Source: an uncultured Ruminiclostridium sp.
GTDB lineage: Bacteria; Bacillota; Clostridia; Oscillospirales; Ruminococcaceae
Assembly (NCBI GenBank): GCA_947629925.1
Contig: CANRFO010000003.1
Coordinates: 1 to 64,000 of the forward strand
Direction: 5' to 3'
DNA length: 64,000 nucleotides
In this document: positions 36,638-46,320 of the stretch, piece by piece
How the letters are laid out: each line of letters begins with the position of its first letter
Position numbering within the stretch: the stretch's first letter is position 1
The notes under the pieces: generated by a model
The model's input: only the letters and a program-made list of their open reading frames with translations
What the model was told of the DNA's origin: nothing
Databases searched by the model: none
Translations under genes and position numbers: made by a program

Positions 36638-36671
36638 CTTAAGAAACTTTTTTGGAAAAAAGTTTCTTAAG
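36638..36671 (-). terminator. Perfect 16-bp hairpin after rnr
   Basis: CTTAAGAAACTTTTTT, two-base loop, exact reverse complement. It lies 15 bases after the rnr stop. The internal run of A/T plus GC-poor ends looks like a dispersed terminator type. Confidence 0.75.
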
Positions 36672-36685
36672 AATTTTCAAAAAAT

Positions 36686-38815
36686 TTATTGCTTATGCTC
36701 CACTAACTCAAAGTCTATTTGACCTAAGCCGACGTTTACATTTGCCACCTTGACCTTTACGCTGTCGCCCATAGCGTAGACGGTGTTGGAGAGGGTCTCA
36801 ACAAGGATTATGCCGTTGCGGACCTCGTATTCGCCCTGGGGGAGAGTGAACACGTCAACTCTGCCCTCGACGGTATTGGGAAGCTCTACGAAAATGCCGC
36901 TGTTTATCACGCCTGAAATTATTCCCTCAAATTCTTCGCCGATGTGGTTTTTCATATATTCGGCGGCGTAGAATTTTTCGCAGTCACGCTCGGCGTTTAC
37001 AGCAATTGTTTCTGTTTCGCTGGCACGGGCGGAATTTTCCACGGAAAAGCGCTTATAGCGGCGCTCTAACTTTGCCGCTTCGCCGTTTACATAATCGGTC
37101 AGTATTCTGTGAACGGACAGGTCCGCAAGGCGGCGGATAGGGGAGGTGAAGTGGGCGTATTCCTTCATCACAAGTCCGAAGTGTCCCACAGGCTCCTCGC
37201 TGTACTTGGCTTTCATCATAGTGCGCAGGGTCATACGGTGGATTATGGGGGCTCTTGGGTCGTCCTTGCAGCTTTCAAGGAGATTCGCCATATCCCCTGC
37301 CGTGGAATGTTCATTTATCCCTACGGGGTTTATTCCCATTGCAACAAGGGTCTCCTGTAAGGCTGTCAGCTTTTCCGCAGTGGGATTTTCGTGGATACGG
37401 TAAACAAAGGGGAAATGATTGTCCATTCCCTCTTTTGCGGCGCAGTTGTTGGCGGCAAGCATAAATTCCTCTATCATATTTTCGGAAACGCCGCCCGTCC
37501 TCGGCTTTATGTCTATGCAGACGCCGTTTTCATCGCAGATTATCTTGCTTTCAACGCTGTTTATCTCGGGAGCGCCACGCTTTTTCCTGTTATTTTGGAG
37601 AATGGCGGCAAGCTCCGTCATAACGGGTATCTGCTCTGATACTTCGGAATATTTTTCCAGTATCTCGGCGGGAGCGGTCCCGTCTATTATCTGATTTACC
37701 TCGCTGTAAACGCCCTTGACTCTTGATTTGATGAGGGTCTTTGCAAAGCGGTATTTTTTTATCGTTCCCTCATTGTTCAGTTCCATAAGGCAGGAAAAAG
37801 CAAGGCGTTCCTCGTTGGGGTTGAGGGAGCATATGCCGTTGCTCAGCTCCTTTGGGAGCATGGGGATAACTCTGTCGGCAATGTAAATGCTTGTCCCCCG
37901 TCTGAACGCCTCCTCGTCAAGGGGCGTTCCTTTTTTAACGTAGTGGGAAACGTCGGCGATGTGAACGCCTAACTTGTAGCCGTTGGCGGTCTTTTCAAGG
38001 CTTATTGCGTCGTCGATGTCCTTGGTATCGGCGCCGTCTATGGTAAAAATGGGAAGGTGGCGCAGGTCGGTGCGCATTGCCTTTTCACCGCTTGATATTC
38101 CCCGCTTTTCTATCTCCTCCGCCTGTTTTATTACCTCGTTGGGAAATTCAACGGGTATCTGCTTTTCCTCGATATAGGCGGCGACTGATACCTTTGCCAC
38201 GTCGGAGCTGCCGAAAACATGGGTTATGGTGGCGATATGCTCGGAGTGGCGGTCGCCACGCTTTCTTATCACAAATCTCACCTTGTCACCAACACGGACG
38301 TCGCTCCCGCCAAAGCCCACTATCACAAGCGGAACGGGAGAGGAAAAGGTGGAGGGCTGAAGTCTTATCTCGCCGTTGTAATCAACGACGGTACCTGTGA
38401 GCATTTGCTCAGTGAATGAAATGACGGTGGTAACTACTGCCGTTCTGGAACGGTTGTTTTCGTCCTTGTCGGCGATTATTTTAAGCAGTACAGTATCGCC
38501 CGGGACAGCGCCGTGAAGATCCTTTCCACGCACGAAAACCTCTTCCCCCTCCTCGCTGTCGCAAAGCAGGATAAAGCCGTGGGAGCGGGCTACTTTAGTC
38601 ACGTTCCCCTCGTGGAATTTATCGGGATTTTTCAAAAAATAGCGGGACTTTGAAAAGCCCAGTGTTCCGCTGCGGCGCATATCCTCAAGCTCGCGGCTAA
38701 GCTCACCGCCGTTCTTTTTGCGGGTGAGTTCTGAGGCTATCTCCTGAGCGGTAAGTCCCTTTTCGCCTGCGCGGTAAAGTGCAAGGACGATTTGTTCTCT
38801 TATCTGAAGATCCAT
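36686..38815 (-). CDS. rnr: Ribonuclease R
   Basis: 3'-5' exoribonuclease that degrades structured RNA. A helix-turn-helix lead (LTAQEIASELTRK) is followed by cold-shock domains and the RNB catalytic domain with IDGADTKDIDDAISLE (metal-binding Asps) and HIADVSHYV. An S1 domain ends the chain (FEGIISGVINSGIFVELP). I use the ATG at 38815 behind AAAGGAGAAAAA, giving 709 residues; the track's 47 extra residues cover a terminator. Usual partner smpB is not downstream. Confidence 0.95.
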   Translation of the reverse strand: MDLQIREQIVLALYRAGEKGLTAQEIASELTRKKNGGELSRELEDMRRSGTLGFSKSRYFLKNPDKFHEGNVTKVARSHGFILLCDSEEGEEVFVRGKDLHGAVPGDTVLLKIIADKDENNRSRTAVVTTVISFTEQMLTGTVVDYNGEIRLQPSTFSSPVPLVIVGFGGSDVRVGDKVRFVIRKRGDRHSEHIATITHVFGSSDVAKVSVAAYIEEKQIPVEFPNEVIKQAEEIEKRGISSGEKAMRTDLRHLPIFTIDGADTKDIDDAISLEKTANGYKLGVHIADVSHYVKKGTPLDEEAFRRGTSIYIADRVIPMLPKELSNGICSLNPNEERLAFSCLMELNNEGTIKKYRFAKTLIKSRVKGVYSEVNQIIDGTAPAEILEKYSEVSEQIPVMTELAAILQNNRKKRGAPEINSVESKIICDENGVCIDIKPRTGGVSENMIEEFMLAANNCAAKEGMDNHFPFVYRIHENPTAEKLTALQETLVAMGINPVGINEHSTAGDMANLLESCKDDPRAPIIHRMTLRTMMKAKYSEEPVGHFGLVMKEYAHFTSPIRRLADLSVHRILTDYVNGEAAKLERRYKRFSVENSARASETETIAVNAERDCEKFYAAEYMKNHIGEEFEGIISGVINSGIFVELPNTVEGRVDVFTLPQGEYEVRNGIILVETLSNTVYAMGDSVKVKVANVNVGLGQIDFELVEHKQ

Positions 38816-38835
38816 TTTTTCTCCTTTTTTTCGGT

Positions 38836-38863
38836 AAAAAAAGAGGCGAACCTGTCGCCCCTT
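38836..38863 (-). terminator. Terminator or attenuator between secG and rnr
   Basis: Minus strand AGGGGCGA, short loop, TTCGCCTCTTTTTTT, eight pairs with one G-U. It lies about 8 bases after the secG stop and about 20 before rnr. It would reduce read-through into rnr. Confidence 0.75.
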
Positions 38864-38870
38864 TGTATTT

Positions 38871-39257
38871 TTATTCTGCGGTGGTGTCGGCGGCTTCGGA
38901 AGTATCCTCCGCCGTCTCTTCTGCGGTCGTATCCTCTGCCGTGTCTTCTTCAGCAACGGTAGTTACGGACGCAGCCGTTGTTGACGAGCCGCTGTCCGAG
39001 GATTTTCCCCATCCGTAGATCGTTATCAGGTTGACCAACAAGGCAACCACGAATACAACGACTGCGGCGATCTTTGTCCACTTCGCAAGACGGGCTTCCC
39101 TGCTCCTGCCTGAGTTTTTCTGATAGTAGTTATCGGCGCTGGCGCCGCTTATCGCCTGTGACATTCCCTGCTTGGAATCCTGCATCAATACAACAAGAAC
39201 AATGAACACGCACGCCAATATGAGAAGTATGGCGGCGATTATTTCCAGAACTGACAT
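38871..39257 (-). CDS. secG: Preprotein translocase subunit SecG
   Basis: Two helices (IAAILLILACVFIVLVVLM, AAVVVFVVALLVNLITI) joined by the conserved loop QDSKQGMSQAISG. At 128 residues it is longer than most SecG (about 75-80). The extra C-terminal ~45 residues are Thr/Glu/Ala-rich (TVAEEDTAEDTTAEE) and acidic, an odd low-complexity tail whose role is unknown. Upstream of rnr as in many Firmicutes. Confidence 0.93.
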   Translation of the reverse strand: MSVLEIIAAILLILACVFIVLVVLMQDSKQGMSQAISGASADNYYQKNSGRSREARLAKWTKIAAVVVFVVALLVNLITIYGWGKSSDSGSSTTAASVTTVAEEDTAEDTTAEETAEDTSEAADTTAE

Positions 39258-39311
39258 TTATATTCCTCCGTAAGTTAAATATTTATTGCAAATCGTGCGA
39301 TCGGCACAATA

Positions 39312-39347
39312 TAATATCCTATGCTTGCAGTCAAGCATAGGATATTA
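39312..39347. promoter_or_regulatory. Perfect 16-bp palindrome over the secG -10/start site
   Basis: TAATATCCTATGCTTG, loop CAGT, exact reverse complement. No T-run follows, so it is not a normal terminator. It may be an operator or a 5' stem that stabilises secG mRNA. Confidence 0.5.
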
Positions 39348-39372
39348 TAACATAACTGAAAATAAAATGCAA
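39344..39372 (-). promoter_or_regulatory. secG promoter
   Basis: Minus strand TTGCAT, 17 bases, TATAAT. The -10 element overlaps a perfect 16-bp inverted repeat. Confidence 0.75.
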
Positions 39373-39425
39373 TACTTTTTTTACATTTTTTGCATTTTCA
39401 ACAAAAAGCAAGCCGATATAAAGCC

Positions 39426-40697
39426 TTAAAGCGCCTTTTTGCCTATGTCAGTCCTGTAATGCGCCTTATCAAAGGAAATGGTCTTTACTGCGGCGTAGGC
39501 TTTATCAAGGGCGTTCCGGAGAGTATCGGCTGTCGAGGTGACGCCCAGGACTCTTCCTCCCGCCGTCAGGAATTTTCCGTTTTCCAGCTTGGTCCCTGCA
39601 TGGTAAACGTAGGCGTCGGCGGAGGTCTGTCCGTTTTCGTCAAGACCGCTTATTTCCTTGCCCGTTTCGTATTTTTCGGGGTAGCCGCCGCTTGCCATAA
39701 CGACGCAGGCGCAGGACTTATCGCTCCACTTTACGTCAAGCCCGTCCAGTCTTTCCTCCCAAATCGCCTCGATTATCTCCGCAAGGTCGGTTTCAAGGAG
39801 AGGGAGCACCACCTGCGTTTCAGGGTCGCCGAAACGGCAGTTGTATTCTATCACCTTAACGCCGCTGGGGGTGAGCATAAGTCCGAAGTACAGACAGCCC
39901 TTGAAGGGCCTTCCCTCCGCCTGCATAGCCTTTATGGTGGGGAGGAAGATGTTTTCCATACATTCCTGCTGTTTGTCGGGGGTGTAAAGCGGATTGGGCG
40001 CTATGGTGCCCATTCCGCCTGTATTCAGTCCCTTATCGTTGTCGTAGGCTCTCTTGTGGTCCATAGAGCTTACCATAGGCTTTACGGTCTTGCCGTCGGT
40101 GAAAGCGAGAACGGTGAGCTCGGGACCTGTCAGATATTCCTCGATAACTATCTCGCTGCCGCTTTTGCCGAATTTTCCGTCAAGGAGCATAGACTTTACG
40201 GCATTTTCAGCCTGGCTCATATCCTCGGCGATTATAACGCCTTTTCCCAAAGCGAGCCCGTCGCACTTGATAACGGCGGGAAAGCTGTTTTTCTCCCTTA
40301 TGTAAGTTATCGCCTTTTCAGCGTCGGTGAACGTTTCATATTCGGCGGTGGGTATTTTGTATTTTTTCATAAGAGCCTTGGAAAATACCTTGCTGCCCTC
40401 AAGTATGGCGGCGTTGGCTTTGGGTCCGAAGGTCTTAAAGCCCGCCTCGTTCAGTCTGTCCACCATTCCCATTACCAGCGGGTCGTCGGGAGCGACGAAA
40501 ACGTAATCGGGAGAGAGCTTTTTTGCAAGCTCCACCATTCCGTCAATGTCGGTGGCTTTTACGGGAAAGCACTCCGCAATTCTGGAAATGCCGCCGTTTC
40601 CGGGGGCGGCGTACAGCTTGCCTACCTTGGGAGAACGGCGCAGGGCGGTGAGTATTGCGTGTTCGCGTCCGCCGCCGCCTACTACCAATATATCCAT
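39426..40697 (-). CDS. purD: Phosphoribosylamine-glycine ligase
   Basis: ATP-grasp enzyme for step two of purine synthesis. N-terminal GGGGREHAI, the ATP-grasp core with FPAVIKCDGLALGKGV and the metal site VIEYNCRFGDPETQ. 423 residues, normal. It is the last gene of the leftward operon; I see no strong terminator after it. Confidence 0.97.
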   Translation of the reverse strand: MDILVVGGGGREHAILTALRRSPKVGKLYAAPGNGGISRIAECFPVKATDIDGMVELAKKLSPDYVFVAPDDPLVMGMVDRLNEAGFKTFGPKANAAILEGSKVFSKALMKKYKIPTAEYETFTDAEKAITYIREKNSFPAVIKCDGLALGKGVIIAEDMSQAENAVKSMLLDGKFGKSGSEIVIEEYLTGPELTVLAFTDGKTVKPMVSSMDHKRAYDNDKGLNTGGMGTIAPNPLYTPDKQQECMENIFLPTIKAMQAEGRPFKGCLYFGLMLTPSGVKVIEYNCRFGDPETQVVLPLLETDLAEIIEAIWEERLDGLDVKWSDKSCACVVMASGGYPEKYETGKEISGLDENGQTSADAYVYHAGTKLENGKFLTAGGRVLGVTSTADTLRNALDKAYAAVKTISFDKAHYRTDIGKKAL

Positions 40698-40716
40698 AGT
40701 ATCATACCTTTCTTGA

Positions 40717-41091
40717 TTATTCGCCTGTTATCTCTTTCTGCGTCTTTTTGGGCAGGGAATGTAATACAAGGTCGTATCCCCTGCCGCACATATCCCGTAT
40801 CAGTTCGTATGGCACGCCTTTATCGGGATATATCGAGTTCCAATGCACCTTGTTCATGTAATATCCCTCGATTATGGCGTCGGGGTACATATCCCGAATG
40901 TGGATATTGAAGTCAGGCTCGCCTTTTACGGTTATCAGCGTGAAATCGCTGTCCTCGCCGCAGAAAGCGCAGAACATCTTTCCCCTCAGCATAAACCTTG
41001 TCCAGCCCCATTCGGCTTTGAAGTCCTTTTCAACGCCTTTAAGGGACATTATATATTCCTCAAGCCGGGGGTAAAATTCAGATATTTTCAT
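40717..41091 (-). CDS. MmcQ/YjbR family protein
   Basis: 124 residues with the family pattern ending WNSIYPDKGVPYELIRDMCGRGYDLVLHSLPK. The CyaY-like fold has been suggested to bind DNA, but function is not known. It lies between purH' and purD with gaps of 15 and 19 bases, so it is cotranscribed with purine genes. Confidence 0.85.
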   Translation of the reverse strand: MKISEFYPRLEEYIMSLKGVEKDFKAEWGWTRFMLRGKMFCAFCGEDSDFTLITVKGEPDFNIHIRDMYPDAIIEGYYMNKVHWNSIYPDKGVPYELIRDMCGRGYDLVLHSLPKKTQKEITGE

Positions 41092-41106
41092 CGTCTGAAC
41101 GCTTTC

Positions 41107-42282
41107 TCAGTGGTGGAACAGTCTTATGCCCGTGAACGCCATTACCATATTGTACTTATTGCAGGTCTCGATAACGTTGTCGTCACGGATAGAGCCGCCA
41201 GGCTCGGCAACGTAGAGAACGCCGCTCCTGTGGGCTCTTTCGATATTGTCGCCAAAGGGGAAGAATGCGTCGGAGCCGAGGGAAACGCCGCTGAGCTTGT
41301 CCAGCCATGCACGCTTTTCCTCCGCTGTGAATATTTTGGGCTGTTCCTTGAATATCCTCTGCCATGCGCCGTCGGCTACTACGTCCATAAAGTCCTCGCC
41401 GATGTAGTTGTCGATAGCGTTGTCACGGTCGGGTCTGCCGATACCGTCAACGAATTGCAGTCCCATGACCTGCGGGGACTGTCTGAGCCACCAGTTGTCC
41501 GCCTTGGTACCTGCAAGCCTTGTGCAGTGGATACGGCTCTGCTGACCTGCTCCGATACCGATAGCCTGACCGCCGCAGGCGTAAGCCACGGAGTTGGACT
41601 GGGTGTATTTAAGGGTTATGAGAGAAATTGCAAGGTCTATCTTTGCGCTTTCGGGAAGATCTTTGTTTTCGGTGACTATGTTTGCAAACAGCTCGTCGTC
41701 TATTTTCAGCTCGTTTCTTCCCTGCTCGAAGGTTATGCCGAACACCTGCTTATGCTCGATAGGATCGGGCTTGTAGTTCTCGTCTATCTGGATTATTGCG
41801 TAATTTCCCTTTTTCTTTGTTTTCAGTATCTCCAGCGCCTCGGGTTCATAACCGGGAGCGATTATGCCGTCGGAGACCTCACGCTTTATCATCTTTGCGG
41901 TGCATACGTCGCACACGTCGGACAGGGAGATGAAATCGCCGTAGCTGCTCATTCTGTCTGCGCCTCTCGCTCTTGCGTAAGCGCTTGCAAGGGGAGTCAG
42001 CTCGCCCAGATCGTCCACCCAGTATATCTTTTTCAGAGTATCGGAAAGGGGAAGTCCCACCGCTGCGCCTGCGGGAGAAACGTGCTTGAAGCTGGTGGCG
42101 GAGGGGAGCCCCGTGGCTTTTTTCAGCTCGCTTACAAGCTGCCAGCCGTTGAATGCGTCCATAAAGTTGATGTAGCCCGGCTTGCCGTTAAGCACGGTTA
42201 TCGGCAGGTCGCCCTTTTCCATAAATATCCTGGAAGGCTTTTGATTGGGGTTGCAGCCGTATTTGAGTTCAAGTTCTGTCAT
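41107..42282 (-). CDS. purH: AICAR transformylase, stand-alone PurH C-terminal domain
   Basis: Transfers formyl to AICAR, giving FAICAR. Signature [13 protein letters not shown] carries the catalytic Lys-His pair, and the C-terminus keeps the fold ([27 protein letters not shown]). At 391 residues it lacks the ~140-residue MGS-like IMP cyclohydrolase domain of normal bifunctional PurH (about 510). The missing reaction is probably supplied by the PurO-type gene directly upstream. Confidence 0.93.
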   Translation of the reverse strand: MTELELKYGCNPNQKPSRIFMEKGDLPITVLNGKPGYINFMDAFNGWQLVSELKKATGLPSATSFKHVSPAGAAVGLPLSDTLKKIYWVDDLGELTPLASAYARARGADRMSSYGDFISLSDVCDVCTAKMIKREVSDGIIAPGYEPEALEILKTKKKGNYAIIQIDENYKPDPIEHKQVFGITFEQGRNELKIDDELFANIVTENKDLPESAKIDLAISLITLKYTQSNSVAYACGGQAIGIGAGQQSRIHCTRLAGTKADNWWLRQSPQVMGLQFVDGIGRPDRDNAIDNYIGEDFMDVVADGAWQRIFKEQPKIFTAEEKRAWLDKLSGVSLGSDAFFPFGDNIERAHRSGVLYVAEPGGSIRDDNVIETCNKYNMVMAFTGIRLFHH

Positions 42283-42300
42283 TTCAGTCGTTCCTTTCTT

Positions 42301-43017
42301 TTACAGATTTTTATTTATTATTTCCGTCTGCGTCTTTCCTGTTTCAATGTCTATATAGCGGGTGAAAAGGGAAATTTTGTTGTCCTCGTTGAGATTGTCC
42401 CAGATAAGCTGAGTAAAGCCGTCAAGGTCAACGTCGGGTATCTCAAGGCGCTTGGGCTCGCCCTCAAAGGACGGGAGAGGGTTACCTTCGGAGGAGTATG
42501 TGTGGATAAATCTTGCCTCGCCCGCTATGGGTGAATTGTAGGCATAGGTGTAGCGCAGAACGGAATCGGGATTACCGTCGCTGCTCTTGATAATGCTCAT
42601 AGCGTAGTTCATGATCCCGCCGTCAAGATGTACTATTCCCGAGATCCTTGGGGTGTAGTTGGGAGCGTCGTCCTCAAACTCACGCCCTCTCAGGGACTGC
42701 TCAAAGGTGAGCTGTCTGTCCATTCCCTCGTAAATGGTGTCGGTCTGGTCGCCGTTGGTAACTATGGTCTTGTTTCCCAGAACACGCACGGGAGAATAGA
42801 TTATCAGATGAGGGTCAACCATTTTTGAGGGGTCGTAAGCCTCGGTCCTGATACCGTCCCCCTGCTCCACAAAAACACGGTTGCGGCTGTTTTCGCTCCT
42901 GCCCATAATGAAGTAGGCGATAGCCGCCTTCAGCCCGTCGGGGGTCTTTCCGATGATTATTCCCCTGCCGTGGTAGGGCATACTTCTGAGTTCTTCCTCG
43001 ATAGTTTTTCTTATCAT
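42301..43017 (-). CDS. purO: IMP cyclohydrolase, PurO-type
   Basis: 238 residues matching the archaeal-type IMP cyclohydrolase family (PurO), which closes the FAICAR ring to IMP. Recognisable parts are MPYHGRGIIIGKTPDG at the start, ending a strand-loop with an Arg, YFIMGRSENSRNRVF and the internal NYAMSIIKSSDG. It sits 18 bases before the truncated purH, so the pair together replace bifunctional PurH. Identification is by pattern and context. Confidence 0.8.
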   Translation of the reverse strand: MIRKTIEEELRSMPYHGRGIIIGKTPDGLKAAIAYFIMGRSENSRNRVFVEQGDGIRTEAYDPSKMVDPHLIIYSPVRVLGNKTIVTNGDQTDTIYEGMDRQLTFEQSLRGREFEDDAPNYTPRISGIVHLDGGIMNYAMSIIKSSDGNPDSVLRYTYAYNSPIAGEARFIHTYSSEGNPLPSFEGEPKRLEIPDVDLDGFTQLIWDNLNEDNKISLFTRYIDIETGKTQTEIINKNL

Positions 43018-43303
43018 AGCAATTCCTCCTAAAATTTTCCTAAGTAGCAGACGGTATACTGCGGCATTTGAACAATGCCGTTCTTACTGAATTTGTGAAA
43101 TGCGTTTCTGAGTTCAACGGCGTATTTCCTCCGTTTTCATTTTGCACAAGCTCTGAAATTGTCGTTTCTATGACTGTTTGATTCTATGCGCTGTGATTAT
43201 TGTATAGCTGTAAGAATTTATTGTGAGCCTCACATTTTCTGCTTCGCAGTAAAGGTTTTTGCCTGCATATCCTGCATATATTTTATTACATATAAGTAGA
43301 AAA

Positions 43304-44584
43304 TTATATTATTTCATAAATTTTAGGATCTGGGCTTGATTGTGACCAGCCAACATGTAAATTAGGATCTACCGGAGTCCAATTGTTCTTATAAGCTTCA
43401 TCAGAAATCAACGTTTCTCCTAAAGCTGCAATAACAAAAAATCCGGAACAATCTATGGAACCTTCGACTGGAGTGTTTGTCCATTCCAGTCCCAATCCTT
43501 TTCGTCTGCAATATGTATTATCTGGCAACCTTTTTAATTCTCTTGGAGCTATTAACCAATATAAATTATTCAATTCTGTTTTTGATGTATAACAATACCC
43601 GTCTAAATTTTTCGCTACATATTGCGTTCCGTCTGGAGCATAATCTCCTATATTAGAATTTTGAGCGCAGTAATAAAGGTTTATTAAATTACCATACACT
43701 CTACTTCTTTTTGAAGACAACGAAGACGAATTCCATCCTAAATTTCTTAAATCTTCCCAATAATGGTCCGCTAATTCTTTAACTTTTAAGGAATTATCTT
43801 TTGTTAAATTTTTAAAACAGGTCCTATTTTCAAAATCAAACTCTCCAGAAACATACCCTGGTATGTTTTTAAACATTTCTGCATAAACTGGTCTCAATAA
43901 ATATTTATCTACATTTGCTTTGTCTAATTCTCCCTTAATGAAAAACCTAAAATCGTCTTTTGGGATTTTTAAATCAACATAACCATCGACTTCAATGTAA
44001 TCTCCGGATGATACATTTGAATTTGTCGTTACAGCTGCGGTTGTAGTTGTCGTAACCGTAACCTTTTCCTTGGAAAGGTAATCTACATGTATATAGTCAC
44101 CTTCTGAAGTCTTATAGTAATCTGTTGATGTTTTAGCGACTACATTTACAGAATCATTCAAATGGAACTGTTTGCTCTTTTCGTAACCTTGTATAGGAGC
44201 CTTTCTGCTATATACGCCTTCGGTATTCACGAACATTGAAGCTGAAAATTCTTGCTCTGTCCATTCGGGAGCGGGTTCAGTGACCTCTGTAATGGTAGCT
44301 GTAACTGTCTGCGTAGTGGTTACAGAAGTTTCTGTAACAGCTTCTGTTGTGGTCGCAGAGGTGACAGTAGTTTCCTCAGCAGTGGTCTCTTCCTCTGTGG
44401 TGCTTGTTTCCTCCTCTGTAATCTGTATTGCTTCTTCAGTTGCAGAAGTGTCTGACGTGTCGCTTGATACAGTATCAGAAAAAGGCGTCGTAACATCAGA
44501 AACGGTATCGTTGCTGCTGCAGCTTACAGCAATCATACAAACAGTTAATAAAATTGAGATCTTAGCTAAAAGCCCCTTTTTCAT
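43304..44584 (-). CDS. Lipoprotein with SH3-like domain, inserted in the pur operon
   Basis: Lipobox ending AVSC (Cys ~22), then ~75 residues of Thr/Ser/Glu linker (TEEETTAEETTVTSATTTE). An SH3b-like segment follows (MFVNTEGVYSRKAPIQGYE ... YYKTSEGDYIHVDYLS), then a second Thr-rich linker and a C-terminal domain of ~250 residues I do not recognise (IDCSGFFVIAALGE; Cys and a Trp-rich end). The C-terminal half is markedly AT-rich compared with the surrounding pur genes, consistent with transfer. GGAGGTAAATTTTAT precedes the start. No role in purine synthesis is evident. The ~286 bases after it (43018-43303) hold only a small hairpin near 43062-43080. Confidence 0.75.
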   Translation of the reverse strand: MKKGLLAKISILLTVCMIAVSCSSNDTVSDVTTPFSDTVSSDTSDTSATEEAIQITEEETSTTEEETTAEETTVTSATTTEAVTETSVTTTQTVTATITEVTEPAPEWTEQEFSASMFVNTEGVYSRKAPIQGYEKSKQFHLNDSVNVVAKTSTDYYKTSEGDYIHVDYLSKEKVTVTTTTTAAVTTNSNVSSGDYIEVDGYVDLKIPKDDFRFFIKGELDKANVDKYLLRPVYAEMFKNIPGYVSGEFDFENRTCFKNLTKDNSLKVKELADHYWEDLRNLGWNSSSLSSKRSRVYGNLINLYYCAQNSNIGDYAPDGTQYVAKNLDGYCYTSKTELNNLYWLIAPRELKRLPDNTYCRRKGLGLEWTNTPVEGSIDCSGFFVIAALGETLISDEAYKNNWTPVDPNLHVGWSQSSPDPKIYEII

Positions 44585-44632
44585 ATAAAATTTACCTCCA
44601 TTGTTTACCTTATAAAACGATAATACTATTTA

Positions 44633-45256
44633 TTATTCTTTTATTATGGTCTTTCCGTCCCTGACGGTTATCTTACCCTCGCAGAAAAGCCTTACCGCTT
44701 CGGGGAGTATTATCCACTCCGCCTGCTCCATAACACGCTTTTGCAGTATTTCGGGGGTATCGCCGTTCTTTACTTCGACTGCTTTTTGCAGGATTATAGG
44801 TCCGCCGTCACATTCCTCCGTTACAAAGTGAACGGTGGCACCTGTCAGCTTTACGCCCTTTTGCAGAGCCGCTTCGTGGACTTTAAGCCCGTAAAATCCC
44901 TTTCCGCAAAATGAGGGGATAAGTGCAGGATGGACGTTTATCATTTTATTGGGGAAGGCTCTGCACACCGTTTCGTCCAGTATGGTGAGAAAGCCCGCAT
45001 ATACTACAAGCTCCGCCTTTTCCGCCTCCAGCAGTTCCTTCATCGCAAGGCTGTAAGAGGCAATGTCGGGGTATTTTTTCCGCTCCAGCACCGCCGTTTT
45101 TATGCCGTTGTCCTTTGCTCTTTGCAGGGCGTAAACGTCGGGCTTGGAGCTGATGACGCAGGTTATTTTCCCACCGCCCAGACGGTCCTCTTTCTGGGCG
45201 TTTATAAGCTGTTGGAGATTGGTGCCGCCGCCTGATACAAGTACAGCTATATTCAT
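44633..45256 (-). CDS. purN: Phosphoribosylglycinamide formyltransferase
   Basis: Uses 10-formyl-THF to formylate GAR. N-terminal [11 protein letters not shown], catalytic triad region [11 protein letters not shown] and [10 protein letters not shown]. 207 residues. Its start overlaps the purM stop by four bases. Confidence 0.96.
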   Translation of the reverse strand: MNIAVLVSGGGTNLQQLINAQKEDRLGGGKITCVISSKPDVYALQRAKDNGIKTAVLERKKYPDIASYSLAMKELLEAEKAELVVYAGFLTILDETVCRAFPNKMINVHPALIPSFCGKGFYGLKVHEAALQKGVKLTGATVHFVTEECDGGPIILQKAVEVKNGDTPEILQKRVMEQAEWIILPEAVRLFCEGKITVRDGKTIIKE

Positions 45257-46290
45257 ATTATCTCTATCCCCTCATCGCCTTTTACTATCTCGCCTATGCA
45301 ATATGCCTTTATGCCGTTTTCTTCAAGTATGCGAACAGTTTCGTCCGCCTTGTCGGGAGCTACCGTGCAGGTCATTCCTATGCCCATATTAAAGGTGTTA
45401 TACATATCGCGCTCGGGGATATTCCCTGTTTCCTGCAAATATCTGAAAATGTCGGGAACGGGGAAAGCGCTTTTATTAACTCTTGCCATAAAGCCGTCGG
45501 GTATCGAACGGGGAACGTTCTCGTAAAAGCCGCCGCCTGTGATATGGCTGATACCCTTTACCTCCACCTTGGAGATAAGGTCAAGGACGGGCTTTACATA
45601 AAGCTGTGTGGGAGTTAAAAGCGCTTCTCCTAAAGTTCTGCCGTCGGGGAGGACCTTTTCCAGCGATTCCCTTTTCGTGATGTCAAACACCTTTCTCACA
45701 AGGGAAAAGCCGTTGCTGTGTACGCCTGTGGAGGCAAGTCCCACTATAACGTCACCCTCGCGCATTTTTGTGTTGTCGATTATTTTGCTTTTGTCAACTA
45801 CGCCTACCGCAAAGCCTGCGATATCGTACTCGTCGTCAGGCATCATACCGGGGTGCTCGGCGGTCTCGCCGCCTATAAGAGCGCAGCCCGACTGAACGCA
45901 GCCGTCTGCAACGCCCTTTACTATTGCGGCTATCTTTTCGGGGATATTTTTGCCGCAGGCTATGTAATCAAGGAAAAACAGCGGCTTTGCTCCGCAGCAG
46001 ATTATGTCGTTGACGCACATCGCAACGGCGTCTATGCCTATGGTGTCGTGCTTGTCAAGGAGCATTGACAGTTTCAGCTTGGTGCCAACGCCGTCTGTTC
46101 CCGAAACGAAAACAGGCTCCTTTATGCCGCTGAGATCGGGCTGAAAAAGTCCGCCGAAACCGCCTATACCCGTAAGCACACCAGGAATAAAGGTCCTCTC
46201 CACGTCCCTTTTCATCAGCTTTACGCCCTCGTAGCCTGCGGTAACGTCAACGCCCGCCGCCTTGTAGCTTTCGGAAAAACTGTTTTTCAT
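45253..46290 (-). CDS. purM: Phosphoribosylformylglycinamidine cyclo-ligase
   Basis: AIR synthase. Conserved stretches are [40 protein letters not shown] and [13 protein letters not shown]. 345 residues, full length. It lies in the usual F-M-N order. Confidence 0.97.
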   Translation of the reverse strand: MKNSFSESYKAAGVDVTAGYEGVKLMKRDVERTFIPGVLTGIGGFGGLFQPDLSGIKEPVFVSGTDGVGTKLKLSMLLDKHDTIGIDAVAMCVNDIICCGAKPLFFLDYIACGKNIPEKIAAIVKGVADGCVQSGCALIGGETAEHPGMMPDDEYDIAGFAVGVVDKSKIIDNTKMREGDVIVGLASTGVHSNGFSLVRKVFDITKRESLEKVLPDGRTLGEALLTPTQLYVKPVLDLISKVEVKGISHITGGGFYENVPRSIPDGFMARVNKSAFPVPDIFRYLQETGNIPERDMYNTFNMGIGMTCTVAPDKADETVRILEENGIKAYCIGEIVKGDEGIEII

Positions 46291-46320
46291 CGTTTTGTTT
46301 CCTTTCCTTATGTATATCTG

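Noticed and set aside
39390-42534. Long plus-strand ORFs (506 and 563 residues) opposite purD, yjbR and purH
   Set aside because: They lie antisense to well-recognised pur genes, have no ribosome site or domain, and are Cys/His/Val-rich shadow translations.
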